Part shown: positions 45,625 to 58,507 of the stretch, in pieces | How positions within the stretch are numbered: position 1 is the stretch's first letter | How the letters are laid out: each line of letters starts with the position of its first letter | NCBI GenBank assembly: GCA_018902385.1 | Contig: JABSSW010000032.1 | Coordinates: 482,509-546,508 of the forward strand | Direction: 5' to 3' | DNA: 64,000 nt | Source of the DNA: Physcia stellaris | Lineage: Eukaryota > Ascomycota > Lecanoromycetes > Caliciales > Physciaceae | Made by a program: the position numbers and the translations under genes | Notes under the pieces: generated by a model | Database searches by the model: none | Told to the model about the DNA's origin: nothing | Seen by the model: only the letters and a program-made list of their open reading frames with translations

Positions 45625-47049
45625 TCAACATTTCTCCCAGAACATCCAATCCTTCGCACTCAAACCACGCAACTCTCCATCGCTTCCCAGATAACCTTGT
45701 CTATCAAACTTTAAACACTCCAGTGATTTTTCTCTCGCGAGAGCTTTTCCAATCTCTGCCCACGTTCCTCCCTGCAAGTAGACACCCAAAATATTTAATG
45801 TCTTCAGGCTTGGCTGATTGTGCATCAACAGACTAAGTAATGCACCACTATCGACGTACATATTCTCCATAATGACGTCTGTGAGATAGAGCAAAGGAGG
45901 TACTCGGAAGCCCACCAGGGAAGGCATGAGATCAGTTATCCGGTATGAAAAGGGGCAGGTAAGCTCTAAGAAACCAAGCTTGCCGGTGTAGCTTCGCAGC
46001 CTACCAAGATCTTCAGCAAGCGATGAGGACTTGGATGAAGGAGGAGAGTCGTCATGGGCGAAGATGATTTCGAGGGTTTCCAATTGGAGATCCAATCGGA
46101 CGTTACTGGGTGGTGGTCGCTTGCACTCATTGAGAGGCCAAGAGCCTGGCATCGATGTTTCTATCGGTGGTTGATGGAAAAGAGGTGTATCAGGGCAAAG
46201 ATTTGAAAGTAGAACCTCAAGATCCGAGCTGTCAACCAATTCTAACCGCAAGATCTTCAGTCGTCTCCCCCGGCTACCGGCTAGGTATCTGCCAAGTCCA
46301 AAACTCATGTCCTTTGCGATGGTCCCCACGATTGGAATATCCCTCGGTACGGAATAGCTCACCTTCAACTCCACCAAATTCTCGAGTCTGTCTAATGCAG
46401 TCAGAAAGACGGAGCTATGAAGGGCGGAGGTTCGTGCAAGTGGCCCAAACAACCATTGCATGCGACTTCTGAAAGTGTATGAGAGTCTCCCATAATCTGG
46501 GTATAAGAAGTGTTGCTGCTCGTCCCAATGGGCTTTGACACGCTGGCGCATCTCATGTTCAGCCTTGAGCTCACTATAGCGAGGCTCTGGACCACAGAGG
46601 CGATCGAGATCGCCATAGTACTCCCATATGCTAGATTTGATGACTACGCATAGCATAAATAAGCCAGACTCTTTGTCAAGCAGCTCGAGAACGAGATTAA
46701 CCATATCGATGAGTGACTTACTGGACGCGATATGCACTATTTCTGGCTTTAGCGTGTAACTCATCACTGCCGGAGGAATGAAGGTAGACCTCATTAAACA
46801 AGCCAACCGTCTTGAATTCCTGACGTCAATTCGGGTTACGAGGATGTTCGAGAAGAAAAAAGACGTTATCTTTGCGGCAAGAAATCTGCACGTTTGGCGT
46901 AATCGAAGCAGACGCGTTTTTGATCCTTCATTCAATCCCAGATGATATGCTCCAAATACGTGTATCTCGGGCTCTGGAGATTTTCGCCATTCTGCCGCGA
47001 TTATGTCGACAATGATCAAAAAAATGTCGTTGTTTAAGGTAGACGGCAT
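45625..47049 (-). CDS. F-box-like protein, function unknown
   Basis: 474 residues in one exon. The N-terminus (MPSTLNNDIFLIIVDIIA, then LLRLRQTCRFLAAKITSFFFSNI) has the Leu/Pro-start and L.L..TC..L pattern of fungal F-box-like domains, which recruit SCF ubiquitin ligases. The rest has scattered Leu-rich segments (LKILRLELVDSSDLEVLL, LKTLNILGVYL, LECLKFDRQGY) like irregular leucine-rich repeats. The usual first Pro of the F-box is not clear. It is the last host gene before the AT-rich block, about 0.8 kb from its edge. Confidence 0.7.
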   Translation of the reverse strand: MPSTLNNDIFLIIVDIIAAEWRKSPEPEIHVFGAYHLGLNEGSKTRLLRLRQTCRFLAAKITSFFFSNILVTRIDVRNSRRLACLMRSTFIPPAVMSYTLKPEIVHIASSKSLIDMVNLVLELLDKESGLFMLCVVIKSSIWEYYGDLDRLCGPEPRYSELKAEHEMRQRVKAHWDEQQHFLYPDYGRLSYTFRSRMQWLFGPLARTSALHSSVFLTALDRLENLVELKVSYSVPRDIPIVGTIAKDMSFGLGRYLAGSRGRRLKILRLELVDSSDLEVLLSNLCPDTPLFHQPPIETSMPGSWPLNECKRPPPSNVRLDLQLETLEIIFAHDDSPPSSKSSSLAEDLGRLRSYTGKLGFLELTCPFSYRITDLMPSLVGFRVPPLLYLTDVIMENMYVDSGALLSLLMHNQPSLKTLNILGVYLQGGTWAEIGKALAREKSLECLKFDRQGYLGSDGELRGLSAKDWMFWEKC

Positions 47050-47849
47050 ACTGAAATGATGAACAGCGAGTCATGCTTTCCAAATTTGCACTTTGGATAT
47101 TCCACCCCTTGACAACGATGTGACTTCTTCTTTAGTACCAAGTATCGCCGTCCAAGCATACAAGGGTGAGATGGGGAATTGGTGGGGAGAGGGAAGGAGA
47201 AAACTCTATGAAAATTTGATGATGATGACGTCACAGCCCGATGGGGTTTCCGGATTACAATTTCTTTTGCATACCAAAGTTGTTCGGCTTGTGCTGCAGA
47301 ATCTGGACGAATACAAGTTCGGACATCTGCGCCTCTACTAGCATACCTACACCGAAAGTCGAAGGAGATGAACAACAATCAGCTGACTGGACCAATGTGC
47401 TGAAGCAAAAGAGACGTATTGCAGTGACTGGGGTTTGACACGCCTATTTAGGCGATCAACTGTCCCCCCCAACTCTTTCTGCATCTTTTGGTTCTTCTTT
47501 ACGAGACCACATACCCAGTACCGCCGTACACATACTATTTTCACCATTTCGCTCGACGTCTTTCCTGAAGTGTTTTTTTCCGTGCCTTGGGCAACGCAAA
47601 CGCCGTCTATGAACTCTTCCTTCGGCGGCTTAAATCTTGGGGTCTAAAGGAATTGCTTCTCGACACAGTGATCGCTCTATCTTTGGTCTCTCATTGGTTC
47701 CCAGTGAACCCTTTTGTCGATTTCGAAACGCTTGCGAATCCTTGGCGATTTTTTTTTGAACAGATTTGCTTTTGCTAGAAGACTACTGCCCATACACTCA
47801 TGAACATAGTATCTTCTGTTCTAGTAACAAAGCGAATGAAGTCTTAATT
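47050..47849. other. Transition zone between host genes and AT-rich DNA
   Basis: Ordinary composition up to about 47,780 with short ORFs only; base composition then shifts sharply within about 100 bp. Confidence 0.5.
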
Positions 47850-48704
47850 GAAACGAAAAACCTGATCAGATTATATCTCAGCGAGTCAAAAACTTTCGAG
47901 ATTTTGTCAATTTCGTGAAAAAGTGTACTTTTTCTTGTCGAAAAACGATCGATGAAACGTGAAAAAAAAAAACTTGATTCGAACGATGATTTGTACTCGC
48001 ATAAATTTCATCTGAAATCTTACAAACGATAAAGACATAAATCAATTCGTCGACTGATAACATAATTTTTAGATATTATTTCAACAATGCGATTGACAAA
48101 CGTTAACTTTGTGAAAATAACTACAAATTTTTATGAAAATGAATATATAAACTGATTCTTTTGTCGAAAATTTACGATTACGCGAAAAATTTAATACATC
48201 GACGCGTCGAATGAGATGAAAACAATAACATTTTTAAATTTACGAAATTTTTTTTTGTTTCATGAATTGATTAACGATCAACTGTGTTGATCGATTCATT
48301 GTTGCGTTTTTATTTAATAACATTAATGTTTTGAACTTTTCAACAAACATCGAATTTATTTCAAAGTTTCTCAACGTTTGATTCAATTTTAGTTTTTCTA
48401 AAAATAAAACGATTAGATTGAAAACGTTTTTCGTTATCATTTCGCGAATCGCGTCTTGCAGAAATACTCGATCGTAACTTTATATTGTTATTTCATGAAC
48501 TAGTAATAAATGATATTAATTCTTAAAATACATCGACGTATTTACGATTATCGACTTAAAACGAAATCAGAAAATGATGTTTTCATGTCATTTTCATGTC
48601 GTTTTCACGTCGTATTCATATGTTTTGTGTCAAACACGAATAAATGTTTTATCATGTTAAATGTATCGATTGCGATGCATGAAAAAAAATAACATCACAT
48701 CAAA

Positions 48705-49253
48705 TCATGAAATATTCATTGTTTCGAACATTGTATTTTTAAAAACATTTGTATTTGTTGTTTGATTGTCGCGAGCAAAAACTGTTGAATAAATTGACGC
48801 ACGCGAATTCATCAAAATATAATCGTTTACGTTGAATTCAAAATCGCGTTGTTTTTTCGATTCGTTGAATTCGACATTCGTGAACAAATGATTGTGAAAT
48901 ATTTCGTCATATCGAGCATCGAATTGTTTCGCGTTTGAAAACGTAAACGTCAAATCAAAAATTTTCAACGATTTTTTCTCATTGATAGTTTAAATTTCTT
49001 TGCGTCGCATAAAGATTTCGATATTTGAATGTTCGTGCAAATAATCGATTTTTGAAATCATGTTTAATTCGATCAATACATTTGATAATTCAAATTCATT
49101 TCGAAAACGAACGAAAAAATTCAGAAAAACGTTTGTCGCACAGTAATTATTTAATGTGACAATTTCGACAATGTCAAAAATGAAACATGTCATCAAAAAA
49201 AATCGATTTGTTTGTTTCGATTTTGATGACGCATTGTATTGTGCAAATTTCAC
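48705..49253 (-). mobile_element. Possible Ty3/Gypsy integrase C-terminal remnant
   Basis: Two adjacent minus-strand pieces show AQYNASS and VNDYILMNSR, which recall the YN-S and VGD-V-L motifs at the end of Gypsy integrases. The similarity is faint and the copy is broken and old. Confidence 0.3.
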
Positions 49254-52200
49254 GTTTTTTGAATTTTGAATCGATCATGTAATGTCAATTCTCGCGAAAC
49301 ATGTTGAATCATAAAAATTCGTTGAAAAATATAACAATCTGTATAACGTCATCAATCGACATTTAAACAATTTCAATAACGAATTCAACATCAACAAAAT
49401 TTCGAACATCGTTATATATTAATTTCAAAATCGCGTTTTGTTTTCGCAAATCATGCACAAAAATTCTGATTGCAAATTTGTTTAAATCGAATCGATCGAA
49501 AAAAAAAACACATTATTTGTGTTTTTCGAATTATCATTCATTTTGATAAGATTCGATCAAGATTATCAAAATAATTTATCATAAAATAGCATTTTTTGAC
49601 ATGCAAAAATGTTTCGTATTTGTTGCAAATTATTTTTATTGAAATGTTAACGTTTTCGAAAAACACGACAATTTTATTTTTATGATTGTTGTTTGCAAAA
49701 TATCGCAAAACTTTGAACGATTCGAATAACAAACAAGAATTAACAATTTCATTTCGAAAAAGTTGCATGTTTTCGATTAATAAATTCTGTCACAAACGAT
49801 GATGAATAAATTCGTTAAAGAAAAAAAAATTGTTGAAATCGAAAATTTGAAAAAAAAACATTACGATTAAAAATGATTATATCGAAATTGTCGAAATCAA
49901 TAATGTCATTTGTCGATTTCGACAAAACGATCGAACTCGACGCATATTTCGAAATTTGCATGTAACATGTCATCAATTAAAAAATCAAAATCGATATCAA
50001 TTTTCTTATTCGAAATTGCGAAAAACGTTGAATTTTGTAATTTGAAAATGAAAACTGAATTCAAATCGTTTTTTTTCGTCAAGAAGATTTTTTTTTTTTT
50101 ATTGTCAACAATGACGAAACTTTGCAAAACATGAATGAATATTTCATAATTTCATTTCAATCAAATTATAAATTTTTGTTTTCATTTGTTAAACAATTTG
50201 AATGATCGCGATTTCAAAATTTTCAACGATCGAATGAATTGAAACAAAACGTAATATTTGTTGATCATCGTTTAACGATGTCTAAATACGCGCAAATGTG
50301 TCGATTTCGTTACAATTATTAAATCATTCATTTCGCAAAAAACATTTGAGAAATATAAAATTCATTACGATATTATTTATATCATGATATGATTTGCATT
50401 TTCGTCAATATTGCATTATTCAAATATCAAATATTTCGTTCACAAACATACGTTTTCATTTTTTAAAAATTATATTTCACATCGATTATTCACATCATCG
50501 AAATGACAAAATGTTGAAATTTTATCGTGAATTAATCAATAAAACGAAATAAAATGTCAATTTCGATTTTTCGAAAAACATTTCACTCAATTTGACGAGA
50601 ACGAATTAAGTCGAAATAAAAATATCGAAAATTTTCTGATTTGAATTAAAAAATTGAAAATCAAATGCGACGTGACGCAATGTGAAATTCGAAAAATATG
50701 CAATGCAATTTTTGTACGAATATCAAATTTGCAACATAACGTCAATTTGATCATTTGAACATTGATAATGAAAAACGCTTTTATAAATGAACACGACATT
50801 GTGACGAGATTTTAACGTTTGATTATGCATATTTTTTTTTTCGATCATTTTTTTTCGTTTTCGAAAAATTGCATGATGAATGTTTCACAACTTTTGCAAT
50901 TTTTGATCGTTGACGTGTATCAACAAATGTCAATCGTTAACAATTTATATTTGATTATGATTTCAACGTTTATATTTTAAAACAACGAAAAAATTTACAA
51001 AAATTCAAACGACTCAATAGAAATTGAAATAATATTGTTCAATTTTGAAAAATCGAATTGTTTTTTCAATGCATTTTTTTAAATTTCGATGCATTTTTTT
51101 TACAAAAATTTCATCGACTTGAAAATAATAAATGAAAATTCATTTTTTCTTGAAATTATTTATGATATTAATTCTTAATATTATTGCAAACGATAAAAAA
51201 TTCTGATTCACAATTCGCGTAAAATGTATTTTTCAATATTTACGACGCAAATTGTCATAACAAATGTTTTATCAATGTTTTCATCGATAATTGTAACATT
51301 ACGAATTGAAATTCGTCGTTATTCGAAAATTCGAATCGATGTTGATGATTACATCATATTTGCAATTTTGACAAATTTTTCACAATTTTTTTAAACGCGA
51401 AGAAAATTGATTTATCACAATTCGCGCTTTATGAATTTACAATTTTTGTGATTTTCGTTGTCATTGCAAAAAACTTGAATGATTTTGAACGTAACATTTT
51501 CATTCGTTCGATCGAAATTGCAAATTTCGCAAAGATATTGTAAATTTTCAACATCGAAAATCGTTAATTTTCACGAATTGAATTAGTTTATATGAACAGA
51601 ATCAATTGTCGCGACGACAATTATAATTTTGATCAAATTATCAACATTAATGTTTTATCAGCGCATTTTTATCATTTCAAAATTTCGACTAGTTTGTAAT
51701 ATCATGATCGATTTGACAGCAAATTGATTTTTCGTTTTCGTATTTGTCAATATAAATTTTGTTTTCAATTTTTTCTTAGACAATTGACAATATTAATTAA
51801 CGAACATAAAACACAAATATTTTTTTCTAAGTCAATGTTTCAAAATTAAACGAAATCGAATCACAATATCATAAATGAATTTGTTTTTCTATTTTCGATG
51901 AACGCGATCAATATGATGTTTGATATTGTGATTGTATGTTTTTTCTTGTTTGTGATTAGAATTTTTTATATGTTTTTCAAACGAAAATGATCGATCGCAA
52001 ATATATTTGCGTTTGAATTTACGTGAATATTTTTTTACAAAATTGCGCAAACATTTCAAATTTTATTGTTGATTATTTCGAGTCTTGAAAAAATGCGTCG
52101 TTTTTTCGATAATAAAATTATATTATTTTGTTTTTTTTTTCAAAACGTTCAACAATTTTGATACATTATTCATCGACGATACAAATTTAATAATGATTTG

Positions 52201-53939
52201 AAATTACATCGAGAAATGTATTTTTCTGATAATCGCATGTCTATTCACGCTTGTTTCGTTATTAAGAAAAAATCGTGATTTGAATTTACATCGCGTAATT
52301 TCGTTGTTTTTTGTTCGTGACAGTTCGCACAAACGTTTGCGATTAAATAAAACAAAAAATACAAACGACAACAGTTTGAAATACAAAAACGTCAAAACGA
52401 CTTGACAGAAATTACACTCGAATGATGAACACATTACAGAAATCGCTCGAAACAACGATGTCGTTTTGATCAACGCGAATTCGAAATTCGCAAATATTAT
52501 CAACGTTCAATCGAGTGTGAAATTGAATGTTATGATAATTTAAATCATAATGACTTAAATCATGATAATTTAAAAACATCAAGTTTAAATATTTGAAAGA
52601 TTATGCAAATTTTATTCGCAAACGTCAAGAAATATATACGTTGACAAATATCAAATTATTGATTATGATGTAACAAACAAAAATTGCAAAAACGATAACA
52701 TAAACAATTAAAATTTTGAAAATGCATTTATCAAAAATTCATTATAATTTTTACGATAATTTGATTTTCTTGTCATTATTATTAATTTTCTGAATTCTGT
52801 TTTGATTTCTGTGCAAAATTTTGTTTTTAAATTTAAATTTGAATTTGTTTGCTGAAAACATGATTCGAAATTATGCAATATGCGTCTTTATGTAATTTCT
52901 AGAAAACGAACATATCATATTGCTAAATGAATTCAGATTGAAATGATTTTCGTCGAATTTAAAAGTTTTCGACATTTCAAAAAATTATTCAATTTTTTCG
53001 ATTATTCAATCATATCAAACGCAATTTTCAAGATAAAATCATAATTTCGTTTATGAAAATGTTTCTTTACATTTGATTCACAATTTAAATTTAATTATAA
53101 TATACGATACAATCAACAACAAAAGATATTTCATTGCGCAATATTGAAATATTCAAAATTCATTCAAATGATGATTTTTCGAATTTTCAAATTAACAAAA
53201 ATAAATAATAATTGATTGCAATTATTACATAATGCGATCAATTCGAAATTCGATTTTTTCGTTGATACGTAATTTAAATTTTTAGATTTTGTTTTAAAAA
53301 TTTAATTTACATATCAGCGAAATTGATTATTTTTTTATTGATTTCATGCTTTGTTTATGTTTACATTTTTGTATTTTTTCAAGACGCGTTATTCACAAAT
53401 TCAACATCAATTGAATTGTTTTTTGACATTATCAATCATAAAATAATTTCATTTCAAAACAATGAATGATAATTTTCTATACATTGTTTTACACATTCAG
53501 AAAATCATGTCAGCAATTTTTCATTACATTTAATATCAATTACAACATAATATTAAATCACAACATAACAAAATATGAAATACATCGTCGAACAATACAG
53601 CAAATTTCTAATATAACAACAATATTATTTCAATGAAATATTCAGTTTTATTTGATCAAAAATCATTTTAATTATATTACACAATAAACGATATTGATTT
53701 TGTTTTTTTGATTATCGATTTTGTTTAAAATTTCATTAAATCGTTTCAACAAAACGTCATTTTCGAACATATCAAAATTATCATTCAAAAAATCAAATGA
53801 TGCGATTATTATCAAAAGTTTTATCACAATCACATCGAATGTATCATCAAGCATTTTCATCTTGTCATTGTCAAATAAATTTGAAAAAACAAACAAAAAA
53901 AACGACGCAAACATAAAAATCAATAATATAATAATGATT

Positions 53940-53975
53940 AAAATCAAAATCAAAATCAAAATCAAAATCAAAATT
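53940..53975. repeat. (AAAATC)n hexanucleotide repeat
   Basis: Five exact AAAATC units plus one imperfect unit inside the AT-rich block. It explains the Ile/Leu- or Lys/Ile-repetitive ORFs on the two strands here. Confidence 0.9.
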
Positions 53976-54819
53976 AAACGAAAAAAAACAAAAACAAAAA
54001 AAACAACAAAAATAAAACGAAATTTGACAAAGATTTTTGAAAATCGATAAACGAAACGATAATTACGCATTCGATTTTCGTCGAAATTGTTGTTTTTTTG
54101 AAATCAATCAATTTTGACAAATTTATTGTCGTCAAAGTTTTTTTTTTCATTTTTGTCATTATCAAAATTTTAAATTTCAACATTGTTTGATTGTTCGATA
54201 CGAACGTTTTTTTTCACATGATTAATAATCGTTGATTTTTCATCAATTATATTGTCATTTTCGATATTTCAATTGAAAACATAAAAAAAAAATTCAAATT
54301 TTTCGATTACAATATTGTGCGATTTTTTTGCGACATTTTCAACAGAAATCGTTATTTATTTATTCATCAAATGTTTTATATTTCAAATTGTATTTATAAT
54401 TTTTTTTTTTCAATTTCAACAAAACGATTGTTTTTTATTTATTATTTTTAACGATTTCGCAATGAACAACAAAAACATTCGTGTTTTGAAATAACAAAAT
54501 TTTTACATTTTTCAATTCGACAAATTCGTGATTTGTCTAATTGTCAATTAAAACATGTTGAAAATATGACACGAACGATTGAATCATTTGAATATTCAAA
54601 ATATTATTCAAATAATTTATTAATATGATATTGATTTTTTTAAATCATCATCATCGAATTCGTGCATTTTTTGCGAAAAAATCAATGATAAAACGAAATT
54701 TTATCGAAAATTTATCAAATCAAAACGTCACGTCGACGATTTTATTCACGATAATTTGATGAATTTCTTTTCAAAAAAACAAAATAATGTTTATTGAATA
54801 ATGATTTGAATTGACGATT

Positions 54820-55180
54820 TCATTCAAATGTTTCACGTAAACATTTTATATGACAAAACATTTTTCGAAATTTTGATTTCATTCAAGAAATTTCTAAATA
54901 TTAATGAACACGATTATTTTCGTTGCATTCGTTTACAAATTGACAACAATGATGAATTTTTTGAAAATATTTTTACGATTTATCGAGAAAAACGCGACAT
55001 CATAATGAAATTTTTTATTGTTAAAAATTTTCAAATGAACGAATGCGTTGAACGTTTTAATTAAATTATCATGCGCAAAATCAACACATTTTTGAAAAAT
55101 TCAAAATTATTCATAAAATGATGATTCGAATTTGTTAATGTTGTCAATCACATTCGTAACGTTTTTATTTTCATTTTCGT
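54820..55180 (+). mobile_element. Ty1/Copia integrase remnant
   Basis: The plus strand shows the Copia integrase core pattern: IRLQIDNNDEFF (D-x-E side) followed by MNECVERFN (the usual QNG-ER-N region) at the expected distance, with a faint continuation that resembles the sequence after the core. It belongs to an old, broken copy. The nested LTR element is inserted some 250 bp downstream. Confidence 0.6.
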
Positions 55181-55423
55181 AATCGACGACAACGACAAAT
55201 CAATATTTTTTTATCAAAAGTTTATCGATCATGTTTATTTTATCGAAAAATTTCGTCGTATTTGTTACGAACATGTTTGACAAATAGATTTGACAAATAA
55301 ATAATTGATATAATATGTGATCGAGCAATGAATTATGCTTTAATTTTACGTTGAAATTAACGTGATTTGAAATTTAACGTCGCACATTGTTTGCAATTTC
55401 AACATTTTATATCTATTTGTTTT

Positions 55424-55619
55424 TATTGAAAGAATCATGAGTGACTATCATTCTATTGTTCTGAATCTCGTTATTCTAATAACATACATGAAGTGAAAAC
55501 ACAAAAAATGTGCGAATGTCAAGACGCTAATCTCAACAAGAACGCACTAGTTTTTTTTTCGTCAAATTATATCAATTGATTTCTTGATTATTTTTTTGCG
55601 AAGACTGTATTTCTCAACA
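55424..55619 (-). repeat. 3' LTR of the nested element
   Basis: 196 bp, direct repeat of 58508-58703. On the minus strand it begins TGTTGAGAA and ends TTCAATA. It carries most of the C-to-T/G-to-A type differences between the pair. Confidence 0.9.
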
Positions 55620-56893
55620 CTTTTTCACAGCATTCGTCTGTGTTTTCTGCTCAATATTTTAACGAGTTCAGTCTAAAACTTTCGTGCAAACTTTTTCAGC
55701 GATGTGATTTTTTCAGCGATGCGCATTTTACAGCTTTCATGCAAGTTTTTTCAGAACGAGCTTCTTCAACGATGTATTGTTTGAAGTTTTCGAGCAAACT
55801 CTTTCGATGACGTAGATTTTGACGAACTAAATCATACATCGATGCGAATGCTGCAGAAACGAACGAATCGAAATTCGATGTGTTTCAAATATGACGTAAA
55901 ATCGAATTGTAAGACGTGCGATCGAATATCTGAAGAATTGCGACGTTTTGAATGTCTCGACGAGATGAAGCATCGATGTGAAATCTGATATCTAGAATTG
56001 ATTAAAAGATACATCATGAAGCAAATATCAATTGTTTGAGTTTTGCGATGACGAACGAGAATGCGAATCACATCATGTAGCATCATTGTGAATTTCAAAA
56101 TTCTCAAATACTTTTTGCGACATCAATGATCGAATATCTATGCGATTTGACTGTAGAAAATTCATAAATTATGTCAACGACGTGAAACAAACGTCGAGAA
56201 ATCGATAAAAAAAAAAGTGAATCGAATGCGTGACATACATCGATGCAAAAAATGCAGATTCGAGCTTTTTTGATTTGATTAAGATCTGTCAGAGAATCAG
56301 ATCGATTAATATGCGAAAAGATCAAATATTTTCAGCACTATTTGTTTTTTTTGATCGAGTTCTTGCTTTTTTTTTGATCGAATTTCTGCTTTGCAAAATC
56401 GAGTTATGTAATGATTGCATAGTACGCTTTTTCGAAACGATACTATGTGATTTCATAGTCGTATCTGTACAGTACGCTTTTTCGAAGCTGTATTGTTCAC
56501 AATTGTTCTCGTTCATTTTAGCGATTGTACTCGCTTTTTCTTTTTCGTATTTATCGGACGACTGAAGTCTCAAGAGTAGTAGAAAATAGAGACGAGATTA
56601 GTCGTGTTAGATCAAGACGAAACAACAAAGATAAATTTTTACTCATTAGTGAAACAATAAAACAAAGCATACAACAACTTTTGACTTTTTCAGGCCGAAA
56701 AGAGACGAGAGGAACGAAACATCGAATTCATTAAAACAACAACTTTTATGTTTCTTCAGGTCATGATCGATCAACGGTTAACAGGAAGGAAGGAACGAGC
56801 AAAACAACAAACAAACAACATGCTAACTTTCTCAAAGTAATGATTCCGAGAAGGTCAATACTTTCTCAAAGTAGGGTGGGGAGGAGCAAAATT

Positions 56894-58099
56894 TCAATAG
56901 CGCTGCCTCATGGGTATCTCATTGTTCCCAACTCTGGAGGCATTTGGCGTGGCCCAGCCAGTAGGCCAATGGGTGGCAAAACGCCCTTGACAATGCCTGC
57001 AAACAGGAGGAGAGCGCGAGAATGCCGAGAAAGAGGTGCGCATCGAAGGAGAAGAAAATCGGGAGGTCCGCGAAGGTGATCTGCGGCCCGACTGTTTGAC
57101 CGGTGCATGCACTGCTGGAAATGCTTCGAATTTGGCCGATTTGGAAGCAGGTAAGGCCACCGCATTAAAGTATGACGTAATGCGCGTTTGTATGGGGCCA
57201 GATTTGCAATTGCTTCTAGGACTGCATTTGCCAGGGCCGCGCGGAGACAGCGGCTTGTTATGACGTGGCTGCAGGCCAAATGGACTCGGCTTCCCAGCGA
57301 ACATGCGGGACAGGTCGTCCACAGTGAGATAGGGCCTCGATGGTGTAGGCGTTCGAGGCGGAGTAGGCGGGCAAGCAATGCTTGCATTCTCCAAGGATTT
57401 GCACACCGATTTGGGTGTCGCAATCGGGAGACGAGAGGATTTCGGCGCAACAGGCCGTGAGGCTATTTCTGCCCAAGATATCGGCTTCCTTGGTGTTGCA
57501 ACCGACGAGGGATCTGGTGATACGCTCTCTGAACGCTCGCGTACAATTTCTGGTGCGGGCATCGAGAGAGGTAGGACTTTCGGTGACGTTGGCGGTGACG
57601 AGGGAGGTGAGGAGGTTACCGATCGAGGCGGTGAAACAAGCGGAGTAGGAGGTGAGGCCACATGCTCAACAGACTGCTGAGCAGGCTTCGGCTTCTTCGC
57701 GTGCCGAGTGCGAATATGTTCGTGTAGCTTGGTGTTGCTGTCGAATTTGGCCGAGTGCTTGCAACGCCTGCACGTATATCCCTCTGCTCGCTTCTGAGCT
57801 ATTCGGGCCTCCTCTTTCTGTTTTGCCAACTCCTTTGCTTCTTGCTTGAGTTTGCTCTTGACCTCCGACTCATGCTTTCGTAAAAGATAGCTCTCTTGTG
57901 CCCTCTTCGCTTGAACGAACCAAGAGCATTTCTGACTTGTTTGACCCTGTTGATGCTGCTCGTACAAACATCGAAGATCCTGCGTTATTGACTCATTCGC
58001 GGATATGTCATTGACTGAAATGCAGGTGCAAAGAAGAGGTGACCAAGGAAGGAAAGCGGGCGGCGATTCGGAGGTGATCGCAGGAGTAGGAGTCGTCAT
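56894..58099 (-). CDS. Element-borne ORF with a C2H2-type zinc finger
   Basis: A 401-codon open frame lies inside the nested LTR element in the element's own sense orientation, starting about 410 bp after the 5' LTR. It has a Lys/Glu-rich helical segment (KLKQEAKELAKQKEEARIAQ), one C2H2-type finger (CRRCKHSAKFDSNTKLHEH...H), a long Ser/Pro-rich linker and a basic C-terminus. It may be a Gag-like protein with an atypical finger or a captured host gene. It has normal base composition, unlike the neighbouring AT-rich DNA. I recall similar ORFs as repeated families in fungal genomes but cannot confirm this here. Confidence 0.6.
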   Translation of the reverse strand: MTTPTPAITSESPPAFLPWSPLLCTCISVNDISANESITQDLRCLYEQHQQGQTSQKCSWFVQAKRAQESYLLRKHESEVKSKLKQEAKELAKQKEEARIAQKRAEGYTCRRCKHSAKFDSNTKLHEHIRTRHAKKPKPAQQSVEHVASPPTPLVSPPRSVTSSPPSSPPTSPKVLPLSMPAPEIVRERSESVSPDPSSVATPRKPISWAEIASRPVAPKSSRLPIATPKSVCKSLENASIACPPTPPRTPTPSRPYLTVDDLSRMFAGKPSPFGLQPRHNKPLSPRGPGKCSPRSNCKSGPIQTRITSYFNAVALPASKSAKFEAFPAVHAPVKQSGRRSPSRTSRFSSPSMRTSFSAFSRSPPVCRHCQGRFATHWPTGWATPNASRVGNNEIPMRQRY

Positions 58100-58507
58100 T
58101 CTGACTGAGTGAGTAATAGATAGATTTCGCGTAGAGGTTCGAGTAGGTATACGCGAGTTCGTCGAGGATTCGTAAGGGGGTTCGGTAGATAGGCGAATTC
58201 GTAAGGGACTCGCGAAGGGTATGTAGGTAGGTCGAAAGCTGACTGTTTCGAAGGGCTCGTAGGGGTGTTACCGATGTAACTGAGGTCGTACTGAATGTAC
58301 TGATCGTGTGTACCAAGGTACTGAGTATTGCTCGATGCAATTAGGCCGTTCTGGTCTGGCTAGACTGGATACTCCCAATGGAGTTGGTTACTGCTGGAGT
58401 ACTGCAAACCGATTGCTGTACTGCCCGACGGCTAGGTACTACGTGCTCATGACGTGCTGTAGCTGGTACTAGATGTAGCGAAAGCTGCTAACCCGGTTCT
58501 CATAACC

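Larger units (their letters stand above)
47850..55423. mobile_element. AT-rich block of decayed LTR retrotransposon remains
   Basis: About 7.6 kb is extremely AT-rich and nearly lacks CC, GG, CT and AG dinucleotides while keeping CA, TG and CG. No host gene is seen. Faint protein traces include a Copia-type integrase stretch on the plus strand near 54.8-55.2 kb and possible Gypsy-integrase-like traces on the minus strand near 48.7-49.3 kb. Long low-complexity ORFs (for example around 53.7-54.1 kb) reflect composition, not genes. The block is a heavily broken fossil and looks old. Confidence 0.8.

Noticed and set aside
53672-54070. ORFs of 109-132 codons on both strands
   Set aside because: Their Ile/Leu- or Lys-repetitive products come from the AAAATC repeat and AT-rich composition, not from coding selection.
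47850-55423. Reading the AT-rich block as a centromere or as ordinary CpA-type RIP
   Set aside because: No centromeric repeat array is seen, and the retained CpA/TpG with modest TpA is opposite to classical RIP. The dinucleotide pattern needs a different explanation.
57036-57680. Several ORFs on the plus strand opposite the zinc-finger ORF
   Set aside because: They are shadows in the GC-richer part of the nested element; the minus-strand frame is longer, has a recognisable finger, and follows the element's orientation.
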